A stretch of 64,000 bases of DNA, from positions 186,001-250,000 of the forward strand of contig JAQOOI010000072.1 in assembly GCA_028554645.1 (NCBI GenBank), given 5' to 3'. Positions 33,501-44,214 of the stretch are shown here, one piece after another. A program made the translations under genes and the position numbers. Position 1 is the stretch's first letter, and every line of letters begins with the position of its first letter. The DNA is from Omphalotus guepiniiformis (lineage: Eukaryota > Basidiomycota > Agaricomycetes > Agaricales > Omphalotaceae). The notes beneath the pieces are model-generated. The model searched no databases. It worked only from the letters and a program-made list of their open reading frames with translations, and was not told the origin of the DNA.

Positions 33501-33945
33501 CATATACATTTGGACCGCAACACAGTGCTATGCTATCGTTACCACAGGCTTCCGTGGACCTTTCTGCTTTCGACACTTTTCAGATGAATAGTCTCAATCC
33601 GGGAGATTCTGGAGCAGGTCTTTTGCAGGACTCTATTTCAAGTTATTCAGGGCGGTTGTTGGCACAAGGATTATCGACTGCATTAGGAAATGGAGGTAAC
33701 TGATATCTTTTGAGAGTAAAGGCGAGGTGCAATCATCTTTTTTCAGGCCACGGTATAGCCGACTCGTACCTCCAGCAGCAGACTATGACAAACCCTTTGA
33801 CGACGGACATGAACGCGAACGAAAATAGGTGTGTTTTTAACTGCATTAATCGATGTAAACTGCTCTGATGACAATCAGCGGGTGGGATGACTGGGGATCG
33901 TATATGGCAGATGTTGATGAGTTGTTGCGGGCTATGAATAATTAA
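30540..33945 (+). CDS. Zn2Cys6 transcription factor with fungal-specific (Fungal_trans) domain
   Basis: The N-terminus MDSDDENGQAGFKKRRLQNA runs into the zinc cluster C-X2-C-X6-C-X9-C-X2-C-X6-C, read as CDGCRKRKIKC, then ICSNCRAFNVDC. The third cysteine exists only if a 6-base exon at 30680-30685 (TTAAAT) is used. Exons before it are 30540-30624, and after it 30753-30841, 30916-30935, 31031-31475, 31537-31887 and 31941-32167, followed by more. After a basic linker and a helical segment (HIRSLEEELAELKK) comes the Fungal_trans region. It starts with FPADDLMKHLIDLYFIHMNL and contains PILHRPTFE, LAVCAVGARYSNDPRV, FWMLYAMDVFASAFMGRPRA and IQIQIHRPFV. The C-terminal 250 residues are acidic and Ser/Pro/Gln-rich, a likely activation region. 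It resembles XlnR-type regulators broadly, without clear orthology. Confidence 0.9.
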
Positions 33946-34305
33946 GAGGTACTGGATGATGAGATACATAGAATTAGAACTTGAACTGCAACTATTGGAG
34001 AAGAGTAGTCATCAACATATCCTACCAAAATAGAATGGTTCCGTGCAAGAATGGATATTACGATAGAGAACGCAGAAAGGCTTGTTATGTAGACCAAGCG
34101 CATCGAGTGAGGCCCGTTATCTATTGCTGAAGAAAACCCAGCGGACACCCTCGTAAATATCACCGAGACTCCATGCCGCCATTCGCGACCGCCCGAGTGC
34201 CTTCCCATGCCTGAGAGCGTGTACAACACGGTGTGAATCATCAGCTATGCGACAGAATCCAATCAGACACAATGACACAAACAACGCAACCCAGACTAGG
34301 TGCAA
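33946..34305. other. Convergent intergenic region
   Basis: Between the transcription-factor stop and the oxidoreductase-like gene stop. A minus-strand ORF across it has no motif; the mature 3' end of the minus gene may extend into it. Confidence 0.45.
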
Positions 34306-34961
34306 CTAACTTGCATCAGCAAGCTCCATCTTCTTCCTCTGCAAAGCCCGTTCCATTTCCTCAAACGCACTAAGCGTCACATCCTTCTTTCTCCCCGTCT
34401 GAGCACTCTTGACTTGCAAACCAGGTGGCCACTCCGCTTCCGGGACGCCCATAGACACGAGAGTAGCTGTTACTTTAGCAATAGAGTCCCTGTATGCTGC
34501 AAGAGATTCTTCATATAAATCGTAGACGCATATCGCACATCCAGACATGCAGCATTCTGTGATTAAATAGTTGTCAGCGAAGCTGAAAGAACAATTGAAG
34601 CATTCTAAAGCTCACCATCGGATTCCGGTTCTCTAGGCTTCTCAGGAATAATTAATCCTCGGAAGACATTAGACGGCCGACCGCTCGAGTGGGAAACGGA
34701 TACACTAGGCCCACTCAAAGTTGACCTCTGCAGTTCTCCATGTTCCGTTGATAGAGCTTCCTTTCCTCGCAGAGATCTCTCCAATCGACGATAACGTTGT
34801 GATAAATCCTGACCGCGCCTTTGAGAATCCGTTAGACGTTCGAAAGCTCTAGAAGAGTGGTATCGCGGAAGCGGAAGAGCATGGAGACGAAAGTTGGTTT
34901 TATATGTTTGCGACGATAGCAATTTCGAGCAATTCCAGCCGCGAGAAGATATTAGGGACAT
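34306..34961 (-). CDS. Oxidoreductase-like domain protein, probably mitochondrial
   Basis: Two exons (34961-34616 and 34556-34306) give 198 residues. The second exon begins with ECCMSGCAICVYDLYEESL, the cysteine-rich core of the oxidoreductase-like N-terminal domain (Pfam PF09791 type), followed by a helical tail (LSAFEEMERALQRKKMELAD). The first exon is basic and Ser/Arg-rich without acidic residues near the start (MSLISSRGWNCSKLLSSQ), consistent with a mitochondrial presequence. No biochemical activity is firmly known for the family. The small intron is phase 1 and joins D to ECC. The start codon is divergent from the eL20 gene. Confidence 0.82.
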
Positions 34962-35341
34962 GAACACATGTCCAGTACCGATAATTGACGATATTTTCCG
35001 CTCGAGGGGAGGAAGCTGCAGTGGCAGTGAGGGAGGAAGGAGAAATTACTGCCGTGTACTATCGTGGGATTATACTTCCATTTTTAGCTAACGCTGAACC
35101 TAAACTTTTCAAACATCCATAGGCTTGTCGCTCGTCTTCGTCAATCCTCAAGAAACCTACCGCCGCCAAGGTATGTATTCATGCTCATATTCAGTTCATA
35201 ATCCCTTTTCCGTTCTATCTTGCGTGGTCTTGGAGCAACAAGTGGGCAAGAAATGTTGGATTGGGCTTGTGAAGTTTGGATGACGATAAAGCAAATGCTG
35301 ATTTCGATCCTTGTTTTTCGTCAAATTTTCCCTCTCTAGAA
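34962..35341. promoter_or_regulatory. Divergent promoter of the oxidoreductase-like and eL20 genes
   Basis: A likely 5' UTR intron for eL20 runs from a GTATGT donor near 35171 to a TCTAG acceptor just before the ATG at 35342. First-exon introns of this kind are common in ribosomal protein genes. Confidence 0.4.
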
Positions 35342-36054
35342 ATGGGCCTCCAAGAATTTCAGATTGTGGGTCGCCACCTTCCTACCGAGTCTGACCCGAC
35401 TCCCAAGATCTACCGTATGCGCATCTTCGCGCCCAACGAAGTTGTCGCCAAGTCGCGGTTCTGGTACTTCTTGAGGTATGTACTGTGTTGTAATTCTTGT
35501 TGTTCGTTCGTCTCGAATTAACATCCATCCAGGCAACTGAAGAAGGTCAAGAAAGCCAATGGAGAAATCATTGGCGTCAATGTTGTCCGTAGTTTATCCC
35601 TTGCAGCCCTCAAGAGGCAGGCGGAATGGGATTCTGACCTTTTTTTTCTGTTTGCTTGTTTTTTTTTTAGATTCATGAAAAGAAGCCTTTGAAGGTTAAG
35701 AACTTTGGTATCTGGCTCCGTTACGACTCGCGGTCTGGAACCCACAACATGTACAAGGAGTACCGTGAGCTTACTCGCGCTGACGCCGTCAAGAGCATGT
35801 ACCAGGACATGGCTGCTAGGCACCGTGCTCGTTTCCGGTCGATCCACGTACGTTGTCATACGGTGATCGCACGCTTGTTCTTGCTTCTTATTGTAACTTT
35901 CAAGATTCTTCGTGTCGTTGAGATCGAGAAGTCTGACGACGTCCGCCGCCCATACATCAAACAACTGATGGTGCCAAACCTCAAATTCCCCCTCCCCCAC
36001 CGTGTCACCAAGTCTCGGTCGATCTTCGTCGCTCGCCGCCCCTCTACTTTCTAA
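35342..36054 (+). CDS. RPL20: 60S ribosomal protein eL20 (L18a/L20)
   Basis: Exons 35342-35475, 35533-35584, 35671-35847 and 35905-36054 encode about 170 residues, the normal size. The sequence is strongly conserved throughout: [73 protein letters not shown] and [16 protein letters not shown]. The protein is a structural component of the large ribosomal subunit. The exact end of exon 2 (35581 or 35584) is ambiguous; 35584 keeps the usual valine before IHEKKP. A T-rich tract precedes the acceptor of exon 3. The N-terminus lacks the few residues (G-R-L) seen in some relatives. Confidence 0.96.
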
Positions 36055-36149
36055 GGGTAGAGTGTATGGGCTTTGGCTTATGCGCTGTTGTCGAGGCATC
36101 GAACACTGGCACCGTAAAATTACACCATGCATTTGTTTTAGTGTTACAT

Positions 36150-36956
36150 GTATGAAGCTATGTTGACTTATGCATATAAAGCACTGAAAGTACGCATTCA
36201 CACCATCCATATAATGTACACGAGCATCGACCGACTTATTCCATGGCATAGTGCCATCAGGAAGGGGGTGGGCCAAGCTTCGAAACGGAGCTAATATGTT
36301 GCTACATTAAGGAGATCAGAACACGAAACCATAATGATACGCTATTGGAACCTACCTTGTCCCCAACGCCTGAAGACATCGGCTTTATGCTTCACCTCTG
36401 CCTTCAACTCTTCCAGATCCTTTTGAACAGCCGCAAAGTCAGATTGGATTTTCGTTGCATTTCCCTGTGGGTCTGCCAGCTGAGTCTGGATGTCGTCCTG
36501 TACATGTTGAATTGAGACCTGGATTTTTTGAAGAGTATCCTCGAATTGGGTCAAGAGATTAGGGATGTCATCCGGGAAATTCGCTGCGTCCTCAGCTGCA
36601 GAATATCAAGACAAGTTCTGGATGTAAGAGTACATGCAATTCTTACCTCGTAGAACCGCATCAACAACACGACGTTCGTAAAGAACTGCTTCTTTTATGG
36701 CTTCATCGTTGGGGCGACCGTCTGCCACATCAACGTTCACTAATTTCCAGAGTCAGCTTTTATAGGGACACCCATGGATGATGCATCGATGATGGTAGGG
36801 GGGAATGAACAGCTCACGTCGTCGGTACAAGACTTGGTGCGTAAATAACGCAGCCGCGGCGAGATCGGATGAGCTTGGTGGGTTCGTAGTCGGTGCTGTA
36901 GGGATTGGGGTGAAGTACAAATTGTCCTTGGGACGCTCAATGTCGACGCCCGCCAT
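36150..36956 (-). CDS. Coiled-coil protein, possibly Mug135-like
   Basis: The start at 36956 gives MAGVDIERPKDNLYFTPIPT, then SSDLAAAALFTHQVLYRRR. Further exons encode NVDVADGRPNDEAIKEAVLY, ERRVVDAVLR and a coiled coil (36554-36342) rich in heptad Leu, Val and Gln, such as DTLQKIQVSIQHVQDDI and VQKDLEELKAEVKHKADVF. The last visible exon has PFRSLAHPLPDGTMPWNK. The pattern of an N-terminal helix, a coiled coil and a C-terminal P-F-x-L-P-x-x-DG segment recalls basidiomycete Mug135-like proteins, but this is recollection only. The 3' end is uncertain: the last frame stays open into the antisense of eL20 as far as 35518, so a further intron or earlier end is likely. Confidence 0.5.
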
Positions 36957-37011
36957 TGCAAATGTTGGATTGTGTAGATGATAAGATCTTGATACCCTGA
37001 TATATACAACA

Positions 37012-37106
37012 AGCAGTGACCTGTGCGATGCACAGATAGATTTTTTTTGTTCGCATTTTGGGTGGCCAACCGCGTCCGACCTTCGGTCGGCCGCTTTTGG
37101 CTTCAG
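37012..37106 (+). repeat. Dispersed repeat module, copy a
   Basis: The module runs from AGCAGTGACC to a palindromic core, CCGACC-TTC-GGTCGG (37076-37090), and on to CCGCTTTTGGCT. The same order and spacing recur at 37408-37490. It lies just upstream of the coiled-coil gene. Confidence 0.65.
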
Positions 37107-37131
37107 TAAACTAAATTCCAGGTGAAAATAC

Positions 37132-37182
37132 ATGATGCCAGCCGCACCCGACCTCCAGTTGGCTGCTCCTGGCTCCTGCTAG
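37132..37182 (+). repeat. Dispersed repeat module, partial diverged copy b
   Basis: Similar to the palindrome-containing half of the other two copies (TGCCAGCCGCACCCGACCTC, then TTGGCTGCTCCTGGCT), with the palindrome partly lost. Confidence 0.5.
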
Positions 37183-37407
37183 CTTGAAATAGTAATGATA
37201 TGATTTCTGTAATTCTCCAATGAATATCCATATATGATGAAGAAAAAATCTGAAATGCTGAAACAGAAAGCTGAAAGCAACTTCGAAGAACTGAAAGACA
37301 TTGATTCGAGCAATTCCCGTTCAAGCCATGTGCGAGTATCCGAAAGAGGAAGTTGATTACATAATCTATCAAAAGACAAAAAACCGTCGTCTTTTGTATA
37401 GATGACT

Positions 37408-37490
37408 AGCAGTGACCCGATGTAAGGTTGGGCTGCAAGTGATTATTTGTGTGCCAGCCACGCCCGACCTACGGTCGGCCGCTTTTGGCT
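37408..37490 (+). repeat. Dispersed repeat module, copy c
   Basis: Starts AGCAGTGACCCG and reaches CCGACC-TAC-GGTCGG at 37464-37478, followed by CCGCTTTTGGCT as in copy a. A GTCGTCTTTTGTATAG stretch just upstream resembles GACGTCTTTTGTAAAG at 37897, so the copies may be parts of a larger decayed element. Confidence 0.65.
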
Positions 37491-37968
37491 CCCGTGCAGC
37501 TGATACTGACTGTATATCTCATATGCTTGCCTGAAGCCAAAGTGATTGAAGCTGTGAAGATTTGAAGGTGTATCCTTGGAATATATATACTAATTGAAAT
37601 TCTCTCGAAGCTTCGACCCATCCTCAATCTGTTCTCTGCCGGATCCCGTTGCTTCGTCCCCCTTCCTTGCCCTTTCCCCTTACTTTTGTACCCCATACTG
37701 AGCTGACATATACATTCCGACGCAATGAGTTGAGCGAGAACGACGTGGAAAGTTCGCGGCGTTGCTGGTGAGCAAGTGATCAAACTTCAAAAGGTAACTT
37801 AGTAAGCAATAATATAAATACCTCACGTGCCAAGGGTAAGCTTTATCGGGAAGGGAAGCAGCCAATCAGGTTTAAGATTTGTCTCGAGACAAACGGACGT
37901 CTTTTGTAAAGTAGGGATAGGTATTACTATTATCGATACATGTTTTGAGCTTCCTCGATGAAGACTTT

Positions 37969-38427
37969 TTATATATCAAGATACTGTACAAACACATCAC
38001 CTTTCACATTCTTATCATCCCAGCTAGTCGGCATCTTCCAAATCACTCTACGATCTCGCTGTGACACGAGCAAATATTCTACCTGGACAGATTTCCTTGT
38101 CCTCTCTGCAATGTCTCGCAGACTTCGTACAGCATTGAAACACACGCTAGCGCTTCCGAGTCCTGGTCTCTCTGCTGTCGTCACCTGCAGAATCCAAATG
38201 ATAGTGCTGGCATCTTGTCCATGGAAGAAGAAGGCATCAAAGAGAGGATCAACCAGCTTCAGGGGGACATAGTAGTTGCTTTCGTTGACGGAAACCACAG
38301 GATCGGTGATGTCTGAATAGTAGACGACCTTGCGAGCGGAAAAGAAATTTCGACGCTCGGAATGGATATCGGAGGGTGTTTGTTCATAAAGGATATTATT
38401 TCCCTGCTTTTGATAGTTGTCAAGCAT
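37969..38427 (-). CDS. Unassigned ORF, possible remnant of a basidiomycete repeat-associated protein
   Basis: A 152-codon minus-strand frame. It reads coherently as protein (SARKVVYYSDITDPVVSVNE, PLFDAFFFHG, IIWILQVTTAERPGLGS, VEYLLVSQRD, VIWKMPTSWDD) and ends KGDVFVQYLDI. The PLFDAFFF, WILQVT and VIWKMP pattern recalls the C-terminal part of multicopy Crinkler-related hypothetical proteins in Agaricomycetes; I am not certain of that. No N-terminal domain is visible in this frame. A neighbouring frame (38516-38259) may encode a few residues upstream. A shorter, deleted copy lies at 43.7 kb on the other strand. Confidence 0.45.
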   Translation of the reverse strand: MLDNYQKQGNNILYEQTPSDIHSERRNFFSARKVVYYSDITDPVVSVNESNYYVPLKLVDPLFDAFFFHGQDASTIIWILQVTTAERPGLGSASVCFNAVRSLRDIAERTRKSVQVEYLLVSQRDRRVIWKMPTSWDDKNVKGDVFVQYLDI

Positions 38428-38516
38428 GAAGTGTGAGGCTCCGGAGAGGGGATTTCGCGCTGTTCCCGTTGAGATTGCGAAGCCATGTCAGGAAAAGACG
38501 CAAAGGAAGAGTCCAA

Positions 38517-39076
38517 GTCAACTGGTGTAGCGGCCGCGGCCCGTTATTACTTTTGTGAGCCCTGCTTCCCATCTTCTCCCATCTTCCTTCGACTGGCATG
38601 GCCTCATCTTTGTACTTACACAGCTAGGATCTTCTTATCCTCGTAACTGCCAATATATCAGCCGATTAATGTCTTGTCCAATTTCACGCGTTCTTCAACT
38701 TCTTGCAAATTATTCGACTGCAAAATTTCATCAATTTTCTGATAATGATGCATGTGGGTACAAAGTCTGTGATTCATTCTCTTATCTATGGCTCACACGA
38801 CCAACACAAGACTATCTCTTCTCTTGTAAGTTCTCTCTGAACGAGTTCGGTGGAATAGCTAACAATATTCGATTTGTAGGTTCATTTCTATGTATAGTTG
38901 CGTTCTTGACACGTAGTGGTCATTCATATCGAAGAGGTGCATGTAGTTCGCTTGCCATCAGCTAGGGGACCTTGCTTCGCTAGTTGTTCCGCATGCTACG
39001 AAGTTTTTCCAGCACGCATCCTGGGATATATATATCGCAATAATGGGTCAAATTATGCGTTGCTCCTGCAGTTGCC
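38517..39076. other. Upstream region of the aspartic protease
   Basis: No supported gene. A 136-codon ORF (38555-38965) lacks recognisable motifs. Confidence 0.45.
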
Positions 39077-40786
39077 ATGTATCCCCTCACAGGCAAATTC
39101 GCCAGCCTCGCTGTTCTCCTTGCTGTTGTCAATGGTCAGCCCACTTCCGTCGTCAGACGCCATGTCTCCAGTGCACCAGTAGCTAGAGACGCGAGTCTTC
39201 CTGCTGCTCAATTCTCTGTTGCAATCACTGGCGTAGCCCCGAGGTCTCAGGCAAAGAAGACTCTGATCAAGGCGTTGAGAAACGCGGCGAGTAGTGGGAC
39301 AGGGTTTACTTCTGTGGTCGATGGATCGGACTTTGATGAGGAGTACTTGACGAATGTAACAGTGGGCAACCAGGAATTTGCACTTATCATCGATACTGGA
39401 AGGTGTGTTGTTCTTCGGACCTACCAATTGTCTACCTCTCACTCCTAGCTTCACAACCTCGCAGTTCAGATACATGGGTCGCTCAAACCGGCTTCTCCTG
39501 CTTTGATCTCGAAGGAAATCCGGTATCGACAGATGAATGCGCATTCGGCACAGCAGGATTCAACACCTCGTCTTCACCTGCATTCGAAGTCGATCCTGAT
39601 GTCAACTTCAACATCACCTACGGTGACGGCGAGTTTTTGACCGGTTCTGTCGGGTTCGATACTGTCAGTGTTGGAGGGCTGAGCGTGAAGCATCAGGAAA
39701 TTGGTATCGTTAACAAAGCTGCTTGGGAGGGCGACGGTATTAACACTGGGCTTATGGGACTTGCGTCTCCGAACTTGACGAGTGTATATGAGGGTACAAA
39801 CCCTGATGCAGACGAGTTCCCAGAGACTCAGTTACCTTATAACTCTATATTCTTCTCGGCGGTGCAGCAGGGTTTAGTGACCAACCCATGTAAGCGGAAA
39901 CCGTTTTCTTCGCGATTGTACATACGTTTTCTGATCATCGTTTTTGGTTTTTGTTTTTCCAGTCTTCTCTGTCGCCTTAGACCGGGGTTCGTTTGAAGCT
40001 GAGAATAACTCCCTTTTTGACCCTGGCCTTGGCTTTATCTCTTTTGGTGGAATTGCCCCTGTGCCAGTTACCAGCACGGCCGTCACTGTACCAATCCAAG
40101 GTTATGATGCTAGTACCTTCTTGCCGGAGAACGGTACCCATGTCACATACTTTTACTACACCGTGGATGTTGAATCGATGTCATTCCCGGGTAGCAGAGG
40201 TACTAATGGAACAACGAACAGTGAGTTGCTAGATGGCGCATTGTTTTTAGCACCCTCTCATTGAACTTCCTCGTGTCTTTCTCTAGACATCATTCTTGAC
40301 ACTGGTACGACGTTAAACTACGTCCCAACCGACGTCGCGGACGCCTTTGCTGCCGCTTTTGATCCACCTGCAAAATTCGATGATGATGAAGGAGTATACG
40401 TTACTCTCTGCAGTGCCAAAATCCCAGAATTCAGCGTAAACATTGGTGGCACGACCTTCACTGTTGACCCAGCGGATAACATCCTACCTCTCGGTATTCA
40501 AGATTCAAAGGGCAGGGACCTGTGTGCGAGCGGTACCTCGGACGGTGGACCTAACGAAGAAGGAAACGTTTTCATTTTGTGAGTTGCGATTTTGAGTGAT
40601 GGTTTGGTGGTTATTCATTCTTCTTTTTTTTTCGCTTGGCGTAGGGGTGATACGTTCTTGCATAATGTCGTTACGACGTTCAATGTCAAAACGCATGAGG
40701 TCACTATTACGCAGCGTGCGCCATATACCAGTGGTGGTAGTCCTACGCGTCGCCCGCTCCGTCGCCGTCAATCGAGTAGGAAGTAA
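39077..40786 (+). CDS. Secreted pepsin-like aspartic protease (family A1)
   Basis: Five exons (39077-39402, 39465-39889, 39963-40220, 40287-40578, 40645-40786) join to 480 residues. A signal peptide (SLAVLLAVVNG) and a propeptide of about 75 residues come first. The first catalytic motif is ALIIDTGSSDTWVA; intron 1 splits the serine codon. The flap region NITYGDGEFLTGSVGFD follows, and then the second catalytic motif, NIILDTGTTLNYVPTDVA. Both active-site aspartates are present. FILGDTFLHNVVTTFNV is the usual late hydrophobic segment. The C-terminus is short and basic (RRPLRRRQSSRK), with no GPI signal. It probably acts outside the cell on protein substrates at acidic pH. The gene is on the same strand as the GMC oxidoreductase that starts 362 bases downstream. 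Confidence 0.94.
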
Positions 40787-41148
40787 GGGTGTTGTTCTCT
40801 AGCGGTTTTTCTTGGGTCGTCGTTCTTCTGGTGAGAGTTCTTCGTAGGAATCATCCTCGGGACCAATGTGCGATATTTGGATATATTGATGAATATAAAA
40901 ACGCACATTTATTTGCAAGCGTAACCCGATCCTAGATTCCTACTCAACTCCAGAATCAGATTCTAAACAAGCGAGAACTTAGGTAGTGGGAACAAGGTGG
41001 TATTGTCACGTAAGGCGTTGGCTAAGCTTCGCTTCGACCGTGTCATGCGCTACGAATCACCAGACTCCGCGAACTTGCGGCGCGAAGGTCTTTATATAAC
41101 AGACAAGAATCAGCGAAGTATGGTGAGCTCGACAGCTGGACATTCAAG
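40787..41148. other. Spacer between protease and GMC genes
   Basis: It holds the protease 3' UTR and the GMC promoter, with a TATATAA box at about 41092-41098, some 55 bases upstream of the GMC start codon. No ORF is supported. Confidence 0.45.
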
Positions 41149-43515
41149 ATGTTTGCGATAGCCGTAGCATTCGTACTGGCTGCTCTTGGACCCGCAGTCA
41201 GCGCAAGAATCTTAAACTCGACTGATGAGTTGAAAACATACGACTTTGTCATCGTTGGATGTCAGTTCAAATATTTCGTTTGTTTCAGCTTTTTCCTCAG
41301 TTGCATTTTGCTCATTTACTTTTCTCGTAGCTGGGCCGGGTGGCAGCGCTGTTGCGAATCGTTTGTCGGAAACAAATGCGTCTGTGCTCGTCCTCGAAGC
41401 CGGAGGTGCGAATGATGAGGACATTACCATCGATGTTCCTCTCCTGTGCACGCGTCTCACACCTGATACGCCTTATGATTGGAATTACACGACTACCCCA
41501 CAGGCTGGACTGAATGGACGTACGGTACCATTCCCAAGGGGAATTGGACTTGGAGGTTCCAGTGCAGTCAGTACGTGATTAGACTTTGTCATTCTTCAGA
41601 AGTGTAAATCTGATGGTGGATGGTAGACTGTCTCGTGTATACACGCGGGTCACAAGCAGATATTGATAAATGGGCCGAGCTTTCAGGTGATGAGAATTGG
41701 GGATGGGAAGCGATTTTGCCGTATTTTATGAAGGTGCGCAATTCACCTTTTCTAATTTTGAAGTTAGTGTTCTGATAAAGTGTTGGTGTATCAAGAGCGA
41801 GAAATTCAATTTCCCTGTCGATGGTCGTAATGTCACGGACCAGTTCAACGCGAGCGTTCATGGGTTTGATGGGTTCATCGGAGTTAGCGTTCCTGGCGCA
41901 CCGCGGGCTATTGATGACAAGGTTATGGAGACTACCAAGGAGTTTTCGGAGGAATTCCCTTTCACTCTTGATGTCAATACGGGCGATCAGCTTGGTGTGG
42001 GTGAGTCGTTCAACTATTTATTCGCAATTGGGTGGCAGCTAATCGTGACTCGGTTTGGGCAGGCTGGGTTCAGGCTCTTGTCGACAGAGGCGTACGATCA
42101 AGCTCCAAAGCATATCTCACACCAGAGGTTCTCGCTCGTCCAAACTTAGACATTCTTCTTCATGCGCATGTCGCGCGCGTCTCTACTCTACCTGATAATT
42201 CTTCTTCCTTCAATGTAGTACAGTTTCTTGATACAACAAACGGTATGTCGCCTTTTCGTCAATCCAATTGTCAACAAGACTCAAATTCATAATCCTAGGT
42301 CAGATGGTGAACCTTACCGCCACCAAGGAAGTTATTCTCTCCGCCGGCGCTGTCTCAACCCCTGCTATCCTTATGCACTCCGGAATCGGCAACGCAACTT
42401 TCCTCTCTACACTCGGTATAACACCCCTTGTCGACCTACCCTCCGTTGGGCAGAATCTCACAGACCACATCGGGGTATCCTCCACCTGGCGCGTCAATTC
42501 TACAAAGACTTGGGATACGGTTCTCCGTAACGCGACGTTGGCGAGCGAGTTGATGGAGGAGTGGGAAACAAATAAGACGGGGATATTGGTTGATACGAGC
42601 GAAAATCATTTGGCGTTTTTGAGGTTACCAGAGGACTCGGATGTCTTGACTCAATTCGGGGACCCAGCGAGTGGACCTAGGACAGCACATTTCGAGTTTC
42701 TTTTCCAGGTGTGTCCGTTTTTTCCCTGACGAAAGTGGAAGAGAGCGTTGATTTTGTTTTATACAGAATGGGCTAGCGAGTGAGACGCCTGATGGTAATT
42801 TTATTAACATTCCTTCGGGCAATGTCTCTCCAAAGTCTTGTACGTCTGTCTCTTGACCCAAATATCTTCTTCAGTGAACTAACATCTTTTTCGTTCTAGC
42901 CGGCTCCATCTCTATCAACTCAAGCGACCCTTTCTCCGCACCTCTCATCAACCCAAACCTCCTCACCTCCCCTGTCGACATCGCCATCGTACGTCACGCA
43001 GTCCGCTCCGCCCAGCGCTTCGTCGAAGCACCCGTATGGTCAGAATATATTCTCGAGCGAACCGCGCCTCCTGCAGATATAAATGAAGAAACGGACGACG
43101 ACGCACTTGATGAATGGATCCGGAACAACGCTGTAAGCTTCTTCCACCCTGTTGCTACGGCAGCGATGAGCCCCAAGGAGGCTAGCTGGGGTGTTGTTGA
43201 TCCAGAGCTGAAGGTGAAAGGTGGAGTGTTGGGGTTGAGGATTGTTGATGCGAGTGTTGCGGTTAGTATTGCTGTCTTTAGTCGTTTGATAATAATGGTG
43301 TTGATGGATTCTATTTTCCTTCTTTCCCCCCTGCAACGTTCACGTTCGCTCAACAGCCCAGCTTACCGTGAGTGCTCATTTAAGCATGTATTACCTTTGA
43401 GTGTTCACTCACTATGTTTTTATATGCTTGCAGTGCTGCACATACGTCCGCACACGTTTACGCCATCGCTGAACGTGCTGCTGATATCATCAAGGCCAAT
43501 TGGGGGCTTGCTTGA
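41149..43515 (+). CDS. Secreted GMC oxidoreductase (aryl-alcohol/alcohol oxidase type)
   Basis: A signal peptide (MFAIAVAFVLAALGPAVSA) precedes the FAD-binding dinucleotide fold, VIVGSGPGGSAVANRL, which is completed by splicing 41149-41260 to 41331-41570. VLVLEAGG, then GLGGSSAVNCLVYTRGS (GMC signature 1) and VILSAGAVSTPAILMHSGIG (signature 2) follow. The C-terminal domain contains SFFHPVATAAM, with the first catalytic histidine, and AAHTSAHVYAIAERAADII, with the second. Many N-glycosylation sequons are present. The stop is at 43513-43515, after two short introns around 43262-43440. In wood- and litter-decay fungi such enzymes oxidise alcohols and supply hydrogen peroxide; the exact substrate is not determined. 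Confidence 0.93.
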
Positions 43516-44214
43516 TACTTAATACTCATCGAGACGGACCACGATAAAAGATATTGTTATTGTTATCAATGAAACGCATTTCAAGTACATAACTGGGGGA
43601 ATGCCATATACTGAGAATCCTTTACATCTCCTGCACGCTTGAAGGAGTGCGCATGAGCTAATTCAGATACATTACGCAAAGCCCCCTCTCTGGAGCCTCA
43701 CCACAATTGGTTTGGAAGATGCCGACTGGCTGGGACGATAAGAAAGTGAAGGGTGACGATGTGTTCGTACATTATCTTGATCTAGAGGTTATTAAACATC
43801 AAATAAGTGGCTGATTTGAGGAGTGTCAAGAACTGTTTTTTTATTTATCTCTAAATACATGTATCGGTAGCGCTATTGCATTGTACACTGCAGTGAATAG
43901 ATTGACTGACCTTGAACGACAGTCAAACTCCTGCGACTCCTTCAAGCCGTTTATGGAGAAGCTATGAAGTTTATCTCGATTGTAGTAACTACGTTTTATA
44001 TAGCCTCACAGCATTCAACTCTCAATCCTCAAGTTTTTACTTGGTACATAGTCCGCGAGGGCGATCTACAACAAATTCACAGACTCGGAACGGAGAAAGT
44101 AAAGCTTATCGCAAGTAATGAACAAAAATCCGACTCGGACTAAAGCATGAACAAACGAGAAATTCCTACATCCTACATAGACTGATTCCCTTCCTTTTGA
44201 TATAAAACTCAAGA
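43516..44214. other. Convergent intergenic region with a repeat-derived fragment
   Basis: Between the GMC and carboxylesterase 3' ends. It contains the decayed copy of the 38-kb ORF at 43683-43797 and nothing else recognisable. Confidence 0.5.
43683..43797 (+). pseudogene. Internally deleted copy of the 37.97-38.45 kb ORF region
   Basis: The plus strand reads PQLVWKMPTGWDDKKVKGDD then VFVHYLDLEV, matching the C-terminus of the minus-strand ORF at 37969-38427 (VIWKMPTSWDDKNVKGDVF). Immediately upstream, CCCCTCTCTGGAGCCTCAC matches 38451-38433 at 18 of 19 positions. The intervening 370 or so bases are absent, so this is a deletion derivative in inverted orientation. Confidence 0.7.

Noticed and set aside
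35518..36276. A 252-codon minus-strand ORF across the eL20 gene
   Set aside because: Most of it is antisense to conserved ribosomal protein exons. Its right end coincides with the last exon of the coiled-coil gene, but the rest shows no independent motif.
16902..36956. A secondary-metabolite or biosynthetic cluster around the zinc-cluster factor
   Set aside because: No polyketide synthase, peptide synthetase, terpene cyclase or P450 gene was found nearby.
37969..38427. Calling the ORF a confirmed Crinkler effector
   Set aside because: Only a remembered C-terminal pattern supports it. No N-terminal targeting region or nuclease/kinase motif is visible, so it is left unassigned.
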